From: Erythrobacter sp. HL-111
GTDB taxonomy: Bacteria > Pseudomonadota > Alphaproteobacteria > Sphingomonadales > Sphingomonadaceae
DNA length: 64,000 nucleotides
Direction: 5' to 3'
Assembly: GCF_900105095.1 (NCBI RefSeq)
Contig: NZ_LT629743.1
Location: 2,604,001-2,668,000, forward strand
Shown here one piece after another: positions 32,329 to 40,620 of the stretch. The notes beneath the pieces were generated by a model. It did not search any database. It was not told the DNA's origin and saw nothing but the letters and a program-made list of their open reading frames with translations. The number at the start of each line of letters is the position of its first letter. Positions within the stretch are counted from its first letter, which is position 1. The translations under genes were made by a program, and so were the position numbers.

Positions 32329-32654
32329 GCAGCAATCGTCCTCCTCACCGGCGCCCCTCGCGGGGGGAAGAACGGCGCCGCGGCGCAAGGATTAAGAGGC
32401 GCGCGCATGCCCGGGGCGGCAGGATCCTGCCCGGTGCCGTGCCCGGGCGGCACGAACCTGCCGCGAGACGGGCGGGATACCCCGTTCGGACCGGCGGAAA
32501 AGGGCGCAGAGCCCGGACGGCAAGCGAATTGGCACGGGTGATGCAGAGCGGGGGTCGCCGCGCTTTTACGCGGCCCGCAACCGACACTTCCACCGCCCCC
32601 CGCGCCCCAGCGGCGAGGGTCCGGGCGACGCGGCAGGAGAGAGCAGAGGCGTTC
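32329..32654. other. Intergenic control region between the MotA-like gene and flgB
   Basis: A 326-bp stretch without a convincing gene. It separates the leftward stator-like pair from the rightward flgB operon. It holds the sigma-54 promoter at 32529-32545, a leader of about 100 nt before flgB, and the GC-rich dyad CGGCAGGATCCTGCCCG around 32415-32431. The latter could be part of an activator-binding region (inference). No clear promoter for the leftward gene was found. Confidence 0.6.
32529..32545 (+). promoter_or_regulatory. Sigma-54 (-24/-12) promoter of the flgB operon
   Basis: TTGGCACGGGTGATGCA has GG at 32531-32532 and GC at 32543-32544, the required 12-bp separation; only the first T of the -12 TTGC box is changed to A. 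Transcription would start near 32556 and run through flgBCDEFGHIJKL and probably motAB. Confidence 0.85.
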
Positions 32655-33002
32655 ATGAGCGAGCGACTTTTCGGCATTCACGGCGCCGCGCTCGAGCTGC
32701 GTTCGCAGCGCATGGGGCTGATCGCGTCCAACATCGCGAACGCCGCGACGCCGGGCTACAAGGCGCGCGACATCGACTTCGCCGGCGCGCTCGAGGCGCG
32801 GCTCGACCCTGCGCGGGCGGACACGGGTGCGAGCAACCACCTCGTCTACCGCGCGCCGACCATGGCGAGCCTCGACGGGAACACGGTCGAGCTCGGGCGC
32901 GAACAGGTTGCCTTCGCCGAGAACGCCCTGCGCTATTCGGCCACGCTCTCCTTCGTCGAGGGTAAGGTTTCCACCATCACCCGCGCGCTGAAGGGAGAAT
33001 GA
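32655..33002 (+). CDS. flgB: Flagellar proximal rod protein FlgB
   Basis: A 115-residue rod protein. LFGIHGAALELRSQRMGLIASNIANAATPGYKARDIDF contains the conserved N-terminal ANxxNxxTPGYK rod/hook motif, and the C-terminus (AENALRYSATLSFVEGKVSTITRAL) gives the second D0 helix. It forms the proximal rod with FlgC, FlgF and FliE. The ATG at 32655 fits FlgB length; no Sec signal is present, as expected for a type III-exported protein. First gene of the large rod-hook operon. Confidence 0.96.
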   Translation: MSERLFGIHGAALELRSQRMGLIASNIANAATPGYKARDIDFAGALEARLDPARADTGASNHLVYRAPTMASLDGNTVELGREQVAFAENALRYSATLSFVEGKVSTITRALKGE

Positions 33003-33004
33003 CC

Positions 33005-33415
33005 ATGTCCGGTCCCCGGGCGATGAGCCTGTTCGATCTCACCACCCGCGCCATGTCGGCGCAGCTGGTGCGGATGAACGCGGCGACCTCGAACCTCGCC
33101 AATGCGGGTTCGGTCTCTTCCACCGAGGACGCCGCATACCGTCCGATCCGCACGGTCTTCGCCGCCCGGTTAGACGAGGCTTCCGGCCTGGTCGGGGTCG
33201 AAAGCGCGGGGCTGGTGCGATCCGAAACCCCGCCGGTGAAGCGCTACGATCCCGGCCACCCGCTCGCCGACGAGACCGGCCACGTCTTCGAAGCCGGCGT
33301 CGACGAAAGCGCCGAGATGGTCGAGCTGATGGAGAGCGCGCGGCAATACCAGAACATCGTCGAGGCGCTGCAGACTGCCAAGCGGCTGATGCTCGACACG
33401 CTCAGGAGCAAGTGA
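33005..33415 (+). CDS. flgC: Flagellar proximal rod protein FlgC
   Basis: A 136-residue rod protein. MSLFDLTTRAMSAQLVRMNAATSNLANAGSVSS is the N-terminal rod signature, AAYRPIRTVF and DPGHPLADETGHVFE are internal FlgC motifs, and MVELMESARQYQNIVEALQTAKRLMLDTL the C-terminal D0 helix. GGAG at 32993-32996 is best spaced for the ATG at 33005; an ATG at 32999 overlapping the flgB stop is the alternative. Confidence 0.96.
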   Translation: MSGPRAMSLFDLTTRAMSAQLVRMNAATSNLANAGSVSSTEDAAYRPIRTVFAARLDEASGLVGVESAGLVRSETPPVKRYDPGHPLADETGHVFEAGVDESAEMVELMESARQYQNIVEALQTAKRLMLDTLRSK

Positions 33416-33768
33416 TGGACCCGATCCCCCCGGGCGCGCAGGCCGCGCTCGACCGCCTCAACGCGCCCTCCCGCCTGCCGCGCGCGGACAACCCGCTGGC
33501 AAGCCTCGATTCGGGCGATTTCCTGCGCCTGCTGACGACGCAGCTGACGATCCAGGACCCGCTGGAGCCGGTCGACAACGAACAGATGCTCGCGCAGATG
33601 GCGCAGTTTTCCGCGCTCGCCGCGACTTCGGAGAGCGGGGCGACGCTGGAGGGAATCTCGGCCAAGCTCGACCGGCTGATCGAGGCGCAGGAAGCCGCGC
33701 GCGCCGCGTCCGAAGCCGCCGCCGAGGCGGCCCGCGCCGCCGCCGCCGCCGCGCCTTCGATCGCCTGA
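33415..33768 (+). CDS. flgD: Flagellar hook capping protein FlgD, short form
   Basis: Only 117 residues, about half the usual FlgD length. It keeps the conserved N-terminal segment (DFLRLLTTQLTIQDPLEPVDNEQMLAQMAQFSALAATSESG, about 34-75) and then ends in a helical Ala-rich tail. The C-terminal tudor-like and FlgD Ig-like domains are absent. The start overlaps the flgC stop (TGATG), with CAGGAG upstream. It should still guide FlgE polymerisation, since the N-terminal region is the essential part in studied FlgD (family knowledge). No remnant of the missing domains is seen before flgE. Confidence 0.9.
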   Translation: MDPIPPGAQAALDRLNAPSRLPRADNPLASLDSGDFLRLLTTQLTIQDPLEPVDNEQMLAQMAQFSALAATSESGATLEGISAKLDRLIEAQEAARAASEAAAEAARAAAAAAPSIA

Positions 33769-33800
33769 TTCCCCTCCCTTCCGCAAAGGAGCAATCGCCA

Positions 33801-34613
33801 ATGTCCTTCTTCACCTCGCTGTCCGGTATGAAGAACGCCGAGACCGACCTGCGCGTCATCTCGCACAACATCGCCAATGCAGAGACGGTCGGCTTCAAGA
33901 AGAGCAACGCCGCCTTCGCCGATCTCGTGGCGAGCGGTTCGAACACCGATCCGCGCAAGACGCCGGGGATCGGTTCGACCGTGTCCGCGATCTCGCAGGA
34001 TTTCAGCCTCGGCCCGCTCGAACAGACCGGGCGGAGCCTCGACCTCGCGATCAACGGGGACGGCTTCTTCGCCGCCGCGAACCCGGCTTCGGGCGACATC
34101 TCCTTCAGCCGCAACGGCAATTTCCGCATCGTCGCGAGCGGCGAGTTGCAGGATGCGAACGGCAACCTCGTCCAGGCGATGGCGGTCGATGCGACCGGCG
34201 CTACCACCGGCACGACTCCGGGCAATCTCGTCATCGCGGTGACCAACGCGGCGGGCTCCTCGCTCTCCAGCGTTTCGATCGATTCGACCGGGCTCGTCTC
34301 GGCGGCCTATTCGGACGGCACCAGCGAACCGGTCGCGCGGATCGCGCTGGCGACCTTCCCGGCTGCCGACGGGCTGCGCTCGGCAGGGCTGACCAACTGG
34401 AACGCGACCGCCGAATCCGGCGCGCCCGTCTATGGCGAGCCGGGGGTGGGCAATTACGGCAAGCTGCTGTCGGGCGCGCTCGAACGTTCGAACGTCGACC
34501 TTGCCGAGGAGATGGTCTCGCTGCTCACCGCGCAGCGCAATTTCCAGGCCAATGCCCGCGCGATCGACACCGCGACGCAGATCTCTCAGGCCGTGCTGAA
34601 CCTGCGCTCGTAA
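33801..34613 (+). CDS. flgE: Flagellar hook protein FlgE, short form
   Basis: A 270-residue hook protein. SFFTSLSGMKNAETDLRVISHNIANAETVGFKKSNAAFADL is the FlgE N-terminal D0/Dc signature, GRSLDLAINGDGFF the conserved hook/rod motif, and LAEEMVSLLTAQRNFQANARAIDTATQISQAVLNL the C-terminal helix. It is much shorter than enteric FlgE (about 400), mainly in the surface domain. It follows flgD by 32 nt with AAAGGAG before the ATG. Its position after flgD distinguishes it from flgF. Confidence 0.93.
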   Translation: MSFFTSLSGMKNAETDLRVISHNIANAETVGFKKSNAAFADLVASGSNTDPRKTPGIGSTVSAISQDFSLGPLEQTGRSLDLAINGDGFFAAANPASGDISFSRNGNFRIVASGELQDANGNLVQAMAVDATGATTGTTPGNLVIAVTNAAGSSLSSVSIDSTGLVSAAYSDGTSEPVARIALATFPAADGLRSAGLTNWNATAESGAPVYGEPGVGNYGKLLSGALERSNVDLAEEMVSLLTAQRNFQANARAIDTATQISQAVLNLRS

Positions 34614-34624
34614 GGCGATAGGAG

Positions 34625-35368
34625 ATGGACCGCTTCATCTACACCGCGCTTACCGCGATGAACGCCGCGATGGACCGGCAGCGGGCGACGGCGAACAACC
34701 TCGCCAACGCCTCGACCCCCGGGTTCCGGCGCGAGGTCTTCGCCGTCACCCCCGCCACCCTCCGTGCCGACGCCGTGCCCGAAGCCCGCGCCATGGCGCG
34801 CGGGAGCGTGCGCGGGGCGGACCTTACGGGCGGCAGGGTGAACCCCACCGGCCGCCCGCTCGACATCGCGGTGTCGGGCCGCGCGCTGATCGCCTTCCAG
34901 GGGCCGGACGGGGGCGAGGTCTATTCGCGCCGCGGGGACCTGCGCGTCGGCCCGACGGGCGTGCTCGAGAACGGCGAGGGCCTGCCGGTGCTGGGCAATG
35001 CCGGTCCGATCACCGTTCCCGCGGGCTTTGCCATCGCGATCGGCGCGGACGGCTCGGTTCTCGCGGGCGACCCTGCCGCGCCCGGCGCCGGGGCCGAGAC
35101 GCTCGATCGCATCCGCCTCGTCTCGCCCGAGGGCAGCGCGCTCGCCAAGGGGGTGGACAGTTTCCTCAAAGTCCCCGGCGGCGGCGTGCTCCCGCCCGAT
35201 CCGACCGCGACCGTCACGCCCGGCGCGCTCGAATCCTCGAACGTCGAGACCGCCGAGGCGCTCGTCCAGATGATCGAGGCCCAGCGCGCCTTCGAACAGC
35301 GCGCGCGGGTGATCCGCACCGCCGGCGAACTCGACGAGGCGGGCAGCCGCCTCCTCTCGCTCCAGTAA
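34625..35368 (+). CDS. flgF: Flagellar proximal rod protein FlgF
   Basis: A 247-residue rod protein. MDRFIYTALTAMNAAMDRQRATANNLANASTPGFRREVF is the FlgF N-terminus, GRPLDIAVSGRALIAF the internal motif, and GALESSNVETAEALVQMIEAQRAFEQRARVIRTAGELDEAGSRLLSL the C-terminal region. It begins 11 nt after flgE and is followed by flgG 15 nt on. Confidence 0.95.
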   Translation: MDRFIYTALTAMNAAMDRQRATANNLANASTPGFRREVFAVTPATLRADAVPEARAMARGSVRGADLTGGRVNPTGRPLDIAVSGRALIAFQGPDGGEVYSRRGDLRVGPTGVLENGEGLPVLGNAGPITVPAGFAIAIGADGSVLAGDPAAPGAGAETLDRIRLVSPEGSALAKGVDSFLKVPGGGVLPPDPTATVTPGALESSNVETAEALVQMIEAQRAFEQRARVIRTAGELDEAGSRLLSLQ

Positions 35369-35383
35369 GGGACCCGTCGAAAA

Positions 35384-36175
35384 ATGCCCACCTCCGCCCT
35401 CCACGTCGCGCGCACCGGCCTCGAAGCGCAGGATGCGCGGATGCGCGTCATCGCCAACAACCTCGCCAATATCGGCACGACCGGCTTCAAGCGCGACCGT
35501 GCCGATTTCGCGACGCTCGCCTATCAGGAACAGCGGGTGGCCGGGCAGCAATCGACCAACCAGACCGCCTATGCCGTGGGCCTCAATCTCGGCACGGGGG
35601 TGCAGGTGATGGGCACCTCGCGGATCGAGAGCCAGGGGACGCTGAACGCGACCGGCAACGCGCTCGACATCGCGCTCGACGGGCCGGGCTATTTCCAGGT
35701 GGAACTGCCGCCGGGCGGGCAGGTCGCCTATACCCGCGCGGGCAATTTCACGCTTTCGCCGCAGGGCAATCTCGTCACCAGCCAGGGCTATTCGGTGACG
35801 CCACCGGTGCAGGTCCCGCAAGGGGTGCAATCGCTCACGATCGCGCCCGACGGATCGATCAGCGCGGTCCAGCCCGGCCAGGCCGCCCCGGTCCAGCTCG
35901 GTCAGATCCAGGTCGCGAATTTCGTGAACCCGGCCGGTCTGCGCGCGATCGGCGACAATTTCCTGATCGAGACCGCCGCAAGCGGCCCTGCCGAACTCGG
36001 CATCGCGGGCCAGCTGGGGCGCGGGCAGGTGCGCCAGGGGATGCTCGAAGGCTCCAACGTCAACGTGGTCGAGGAGCTGGTCGAGATGATCGAGGCCCAG
36101 CGCGCCTACGAGATCAATTCCAAGATGGTGAGCGCGGTCGACGAAATGCTCCGCAACGCCAACCAGACGCTGTGA
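35384..36175 (+). CDS. flgG: Flagellar distal rod protein FlgG
   Basis: A 263-residue distal rod protein. ALHVARTGLEAQDARMRVIANNLANIGTTGFKRDRADFATLAYQ is the diagnostic FlgG N-terminus, GNALDIALDGPGYFQVELP the internal motif, and GMLEGSNVNVVEELVEMIEAQRAYEINSKMVSAVDEML the C-terminus. Full family length. Its stop lies within the ribosome-binding site region of flgH. Confidence 0.97.
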   Translation: MPTSALHVARTGLEAQDARMRVIANNLANIGTTGFKRDRADFATLAYQEQRVAGQQSTNQTAYAVGLNLGTGVQVMGTSRIESQGTLNATGNALDIALDGPGYFQVELPPGGQVAYTRAGNFTLSPQGNLVTSQGYSVTPPVQVPQGVQSLTIAPDGSISAVQPGQAAPVQLGQIQVANFVNPAGLRAIGDNFLIETAASGPAELGIAGQLGRGQVRQGMLEGSNVNVVEELVEMIEAQRAYEINSKMVSAVDEMLRNANQTL

Positions 36176-36183
36176 GGAAGGCC

Positions 36184-36897
36184 GTGCCGCGCCGCGTCTT
36201 CGCCCTCGCGCTTCCTCTCTCGCTCGCGCTTTCCCTCGCCGGCTGCATCGGCGGCGGCCCGCGCCCCGGCTTCACCGCTCCGCCGCCGGGCGCGCCCCAG
36301 CCGGGCGATGCGCGCGCGGCCGAACCGGTCGCCAATGCCTTCGCCGCGCCCCAGCCGGGCCAGCGGGGCGCGATCTTCCGCGCGAGCGAGGGCTATGCCG
36401 GGCTCCACACCGGGACCCGGGCGCGGGCGCCGGGCGACATGGTCACGATCGTGCTGGTCGAAAGCACCACGACATCGAAAAGCACCTCCGGCCAGACCAC
36501 GCGCGAGGGGGCCTTCGCGCTCGTCCCGCCCGCCGCAGGGCCGCTTTCCCTGCTCGACCCGCAGGCCCTTAACGCGAGCGGCGACGGGTCGTTCAACGGT
36601 GGCGGAAACGCCGCGCAGCAGAGCCGGCTCAACGGAACCCTCACGGTCACGATCACCGCGATCCATCCCAACGGGACCGCCGAAGTCGTCGGGGAGAAAC
36701 TGATGCAATTGAGCCAGGGGGACGAATGGGTCCAGTTCGCCGGGCGCATAAGGCTCGTCGACATCGACGCCGACAACCGCCTGCCCTCCTCGCGGGTCGC
36801 CGATGCGCGGATCGTCTATTCGGGCAAGGGCGCGGTGCAGCAGGCGAGCCGGCCGGGCTGGCTGTCGCGCTTCTTCAACTGGATTTCGCCGCTGTGA
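36184..36897 (+). CDS. flgH: Flagellar L-ring lipoprotein FlgH
   Basis: A 237-residue outer-membrane ring protein. The signal peptide ends in the lipobox LAGC with lipidated Cys21. The core has RAPGDMVTIVLVESTTTSKSTSGQTTREGAF and the C-terminal VEVVGEKLMQLSQGDEWVQFAGRIRLVDIDADN-like block (TAEVVGEK here) that builds the L ring. The GTG at 36184 is preferred because GAGGAAGG precedes it directly; a GTG at 36172 overlapping the flgG stop would add four residues. Confidence 0.94.
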   Translation: MPRRVFALALPLSLALSLAGCIGGGPRPGFTAPPPGAPQPGDARAAEPVANAFAAPQPGQRGAIFRASEGYAGLHTGTRARAPGDMVTIVLVESTTTSKSTSGQTTREGAFALVPPAAGPLSLLDPQALNASGDGSFNGGGNAAQQSRLNGTLTVTITAIHPNGTAEVVGEKLMQLSQGDEWVQFAGRIRLVDIDADNRLPSSRVADARIVYSGKGAVQQASRPGWLSRFFNWISPL

Positions 36898-36908
36898 GGG
36901 AGGACGCG

Positions 36909-38027
36909 ATGGCCCTGCTGCGCCGCCGCCTGTGGATCGCGCTCGCCGCGCTCGTCGCCGCGCTCCTCGCGCTCGCGCCCGACATTGCGCGGGCCGAACG
37001 GATCCGCGATCTCGGCCAGTTCGAGGGCCTGCGCGCGAACCAGCTCACCGGCTACGGCGTCGTCGTCGGCCTGCAGGGCACGGGCGACGACAACCTCGCC
37101 TATGTCACCGAGGCGATGCGCGGCGTGTCCGGGCGATTGGGGCTGCAACTGCCGCCGGGCGTGTCGCCCAACCTCAGGAACGCCGCCGCGGTGATCGTCA
37201 CCGCCGAACTGCCGCCCTTCGCCAAGCCGGGGCAGCGCATCGACATCACGGTTTCCACCATCGGGCAGGCGCGCGACCTGCGCGGCGGGGCGCTGGTGCT
37301 GACCCCGCTCTATGGCGCGGACGGGGCGATCTACGCGATGGCGCAGGGCAATGTCGCGGTCGGCGGGCTCGGCGTGTCGGCGCGCGATGGATCGCAGCTC
37401 ACCGTCAACGTCGCAACCGTCGGCCGGATCGCCGACGGGGCCACGGTCGAGCGCGCGGTCGCGACCGGGTTCGACGCGGGCGCATCCCTGCGCTTCAACC
37501 TCCACCACGCCGATTTCCTCACCGCAGCGCGGGTGCGCGATGCGATCAACGCGCGCTTTCCGGGCATGGCCGAAGTCGCCGACGGGGTCAGCATCGCGCT
37601 TGCCCTGCCCGCCACGGCCGACACGCGCGCCGCGCTGCTGGCCGAGATCGAGATGCTCTCCGTCACGCCCGCCCCGGTCGCGGCGCGGGTGATCGTCAAC
37701 AGCCGGACGGGCACGGTCGTCATCAACCAGGCGGTGCGGCTCGCCCCCGCCGCGATCAGCCACGGCAAGCTCGTCATCCGGATCGACGAGGCCCCGCGCG
37801 TGATCCAGCCCGAACCTTTCGCTGGTGGCGAGACCGCGCTCGAAGAGGACAGCGCGATTTCCGTGACCGAGGAATCCGATAGGGTCGCGCTGATGCCCGG
37901 CGCCGCCTCGCTTTCGGAAGTCGTCGATGCGCTGAACCTCCTCGGCGTCGGCGCGGCGGACCTCGTCGTGATTCTCGAAAGCCTCAAGCGGGCGGGCTCC
38001 CTCCAGGCCGAAATGGTGGTGCTGTGA
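36909..38027 (+). CDS. flgI: Flagellar P-ring protein FlgI
   Basis: A 372-residue periplasmic protein. LWIALAALVAALLALAPDIARA is a Sec signal peptide, and the mature protein begins ERIRDLGQFEGLRANQLTGYGVVVGLQGTGDD, the canonical FlgI start. It ends with the conserved LVVILESLKRAGSLQAEMVVL. It forms the P ring around the rod with help from FlgA. The stop overlaps the GTG of flgJ (GTGA). Confidence 0.97.
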   Translation: MALLRRRLWIALAALVAALLALAPDIARAERIRDLGQFEGLRANQLTGYGVVVGLQGTGDDNLAYVTEAMRGVSGRLGLQLPPGVSPNLRNAAAVIVTAELPPFAKPGQRIDITVSTIGQARDLRGGALVLTPLYGADGAIYAMAQGNVAVGGLGVSARDGSQLTVNVATVGRIADGATVERAVATGFDAGASLRFNLHHADFLTAARVRDAINARFPGMAEVADGVSIALALPATADTRAALLAEIEMLSVTPAPVAARVIVNSRTGTVVINQAVRLAPAAISHGKLVIRIDEAPRVIQPEPFAGGETALEEDSAISVTEESDRVALMPGAASLSEVVDALNLLGVGAADLVVILESLKRAGSLQAEMVVL

Positions 38028-38314
38028 TCGGCCCGGTTTCGCCTGCGCGCGCCGAGGCGCTCTCCCCCGAACGGCGCGACCTGCGCGAGGCGGCCGAGGG
38101 ATTCGAGGCGATCATGGTCCGCCGGATGCTGGCGAGCGCGCGCGCGGCGAGCCTTGCCGAGGACACCCCGCTCACCGGCGGGGGAATGCGGCAATACGTC
38201 GCCATGCGCGACGAACACCTCGCCGGGATCGTCGCTGCCTCGGGCGCCCTCGGATTCGCCCGGAGCATCGAGGAAGCGCTGGCGCAACACCTCCCCGGCA
38301 AGGATGAGGCGTGA
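38024..38314 (+). CDS. flgJ: FlgJ rod-binding domain protein (single domain)
   Basis: A 96-residue protein covering only the FlgJ N-terminal rod-cap/rod-binding domain (LREAAEGFEAIMVRRMLASARAASLAEDTPLTGGGMRQYVAMRDEHLAGIVAA). The muramidase domain present in enteric FlgJ is missing, as in many alphaproteobacteria; the SLT protein at 27083-28138 probably supplies it. The start is GTG at 38024, overlapping the flgI stop. Confidence 0.9.
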   Translation: MIGPVSPARAEALSPERRDLREAAEGFEAIMVRRMLASARAASLAEDTPLTGGGMRQYVAMRDEHLAGIVAASGALGFARSIEEALAQHLPGKDEA

Positions 38315-39651
38315 TGCCCACCGCGCTCATCAATATCGGCCGGACCGGCGCCGCGGCAGCGCGGGCGAGCATCGAGCTCACCGCGCAGAACATCGCCAAT
38401 GCGTCCAATCCCGATTACGCCCGCCGCACGCTCGGCCAGAACGAGCTGGTCGGCAGCGCGACGATCGGGGTGAATTCGGCGGATTCGCTGGGCGGCGTCA
38501 GGCTCGGCGAGATCAGGCGGATCGACAGCGTGCTGGTCCAGCGCCAGGCGCGCGAGAGCGCTGCGGACCTCGCGCGGACCAGCGCCGAGCTCGACGGGCT
38601 TCGCCTCGCCGAAACCGCGCTCGAGGAATCGGGGCTGTATCCCGCGCTGGTCGATTACGAGGCGGCGCTGGTCAGCCTCGAAAGCGATCCGCTCGACCCC
38701 GCGCTGCGCACCGTCGCGCTCGAAACCGCGCGCCAGCTCACCGACACCTTTCGGTTTGCCGACAGCGCATTGGGCAACGCGCGGCGGCTGGTCCAGGCCG
38801 AGGTCGAGGCGGGGGTCGACAATGTCCGCGGCCTTGCCGAGGAACTCGCCCGGATCAACCGCGAACTTGCCGCGGCGCGCGAGGGTTCGGCCGGGCAGGC
38901 CTCACTGCTCGACGCGCGCGATGCGACCCTGCGCCAGATCAGCGACGAATTCGGCATCGTCACCCGCTTCGACGAGAAGGGCGCGGTCGAAGTGCGCCTC
39001 TCCGCCGCGCCGAGCCCGCTGCTGGTGGTGCAGGAAGGGCGGTTCAACACGCTCACCGCCGACCGCGAGGCGGACGGGTCCTATCGCTTCCGCTTCGGCG
39101 ACCTGTTCTTCGAACCCGATACCGGCGCGATGGCCGGGCGCGAGGCGGCGCTGGTCGAATACGGGCGCAAGCAGGGCGCGATCGACCGGATCGCCGGGGC
39201 CGTCATCGCCAGCGGGAACGCGGCGCAAGGCGCGGGCACCGCGCCCGACGGGACGGCGGGCCAGCCGCTGTTCTCGGGCACGAATGCGCGCACGATCGGC
39301 ATCGCGCTCGCGAGCGGGGCGGGGCTCGCGACCGCCGGGGCGGGGGCGGGCAGCCGCGACACCGCCGCGCTCGAAGGGCTGATCGCCGCGATCGGCGCTG
39401 CGGACGGCCCGGTGGCCGAAACCGACGAGGTCCTCCTCACCCTGTCGAGCCGGATCGCCGGCCTGTCGACCACGCGCGAGGGCCTGTCGATCATCGCGGC
39501 GGCGGCAGAGGCCGAACTGCTCACCGAAACAGGGGTCGATCTCGACGCCGAAGCGGCGAACCTCGTCCGGCTGCAACAGGCTTTCGAGGCGAACAGCCGG
39601 GTGATCCGCGTGGCGAGCGAGATCTTCGACACCATCCTCGGCCTCGCCTGA
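38314..39651 (+). CDS. flgK: Flagellar hook-filament junction protein FlgK (HAP1)
   Basis: A 445-residue protein. PTALINIGRTGAAAARASIELTAQNIANASNPDYARRTL is the HAP1 N-terminus and GVDLDAEAANLVRLQQAFEANSRVIRVASEIFDTIL the C-terminus. It is somewhat shorter than enteric FlgK (about 550). It joins the hook to the filament and is a probable client of FlgN. The start overlaps the flgJ stop (TGATG) with GAGG upstream. Confidence 0.95.
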   Translation: MPTALINIGRTGAAAARASIELTAQNIANASNPDYARRTLGQNELVGSATIGVNSADSLGGVRLGEIRRIDSVLVQRQARESAADLARTSAELDGLRLAETALEESGLYPALVDYEAALVSLESDPLDPALRTVALETARQLTDTFRFADSALGNARRLVQAEVEAGVDNVRGLAEELARINRELAAAREGSAGQASLLDARDATLRQISDEFGIVTRFDEKGAVEVRLSAAPSPLLVVQEGRFNTLTADREADGSYRFRFGDLFFEPDTGAMAGREAALVEYGRKQGAIDRIAGAVIASGNAAQGAGTAPDGTAGQPLFSGTNARTIGIALASGAGLATAGAGAGSRDTAALEGLIAAIGAADGPVAETDEVLLTLSSRIAGLSTTREGLSIIAAAAEAELLTETGVDLDAEAANLVRLQQAFEANSRVIRVASEIFDTILGLA

Positions 39652-39668
39652 CGAAAGGAGGCGCGCCC

Positions 39669-40586
39669 ATGAGTTTCGTCAGCAATTCCACCGGGGCCTT
39701 CTTCCAGCGCTCGCTCGACCAGATGGGCAACCTGCGCGCCGGCCTCGAGAGGCTGCAGGCCCAGATCGCCACCGGCGAACGGATTTCGCGCGGATCGGAA
39801 GACCCCGCCGCCGCCGCCCGCCTGCGCGCGCTCGAACGGCGCGAACGGCTCGCCCGGGTCGAACAGGACAATGCGACCAGGCTTTCGCAGGACCTCGATT
39901 CGGGCTCGATGCAATTGGCCGGCGTCGCCGCCATCCTCCAGCGTGCGCGCGAGCTCGCGATCCAGGCGGCCAATGACACGACCGGTCCGGACGGCCGCGC
40001 GATCATCGCGCAGGAACTCGCGCAGATGGAGGAGGAGCTGTTCACCCGCGCGAACGGCGTGACCCTGACGGGCGAACCGCTTTTCGCCGGGACCGCCGCG
40101 GGGCCGGCTTTCGTGCGCGATGCGAGCGGGGCGGTGAGCTATGCCGGCAACACCGAGCAAGCCGCGGTCACGATCGCGCCGGGGACGGACATCGCGCGCG
40201 GGCTCGACGGGCGGCAGGTGTTCGAATTCGACCTCGCCGGCGCCCCGTCGAGCGTCTTCGCCGTGCTCGGCGCGCTCACCGATGCGATGAGCGGCGGCTC
40301 CCCCGACCCGGCGGGCGCGGCCCGCGCAGCGATCGAAGGGCTCGACACCGCGCTCGACAGCGCGACGCGCGGGGCGACGATCCTCGGCACCCGGCTTGCC
40401 TGGGTCGAGACCGTGCGCGGCAACCAGGTCGAACAGGAAATCCTGCGCGCCGAGCAGGCCTCCGAAGCGGGCGACACCGATCTCGGCGAGGCGATCGCAC
40501 GGCTGCAGCAGACCCTCACCGCGCTCGAGGCGAGCCAGGCCAGTTTCACCCGCGTGAGTTCGCTCACCCTGTTCGACGCGCTCTGA
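39669..40586 (+). CDS. flgL: Flagellar hook-filament junction protein FlgL (HAP3)
   Basis: A 305-residue flagellin-like junction protein. SNSTGAFFQRSLDQMGNLRAGLERLQAQIATGERISRGSEDPAAAARL is the FlgL/flagellin D0-D1 N-terminus, and DLGEAIARLQQTLTALEASQASFTRVSSLTLFDAL the C-terminus. It sits 17 nt after flgK behind GAAAGGAGGC and is the last hook gene before motA. Confidence 0.95.
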   Translation: MSFVSNSTGAFFQRSLDQMGNLRAGLERLQAQIATGERISRGSEDPAAAARLRALERRERLARVEQDNATRLSQDLDSGSMQLAGVAAILQRARELAIQAANDTTGPDGRAIIAQELAQMEEELFTRANGVTLTGEPLFAGTAAGPAFVRDASGAVSYAGNTEQAAVTIAPGTDIARGLDGRQVFEFDLAGAPSSVFAVLGALTDAMSGGSPDPAGAARAAIEGLDTALDSATRGATILGTRLAWVETVRGNQVEQEILRAEQASEAGDTDLGEAIARLQQTLTALEASQASFTRVSSLTLFDAL

Positions 40587-40620
40587 CCGGCGCGCACATC
40601 CAGACGGAGACAGAACCCCC

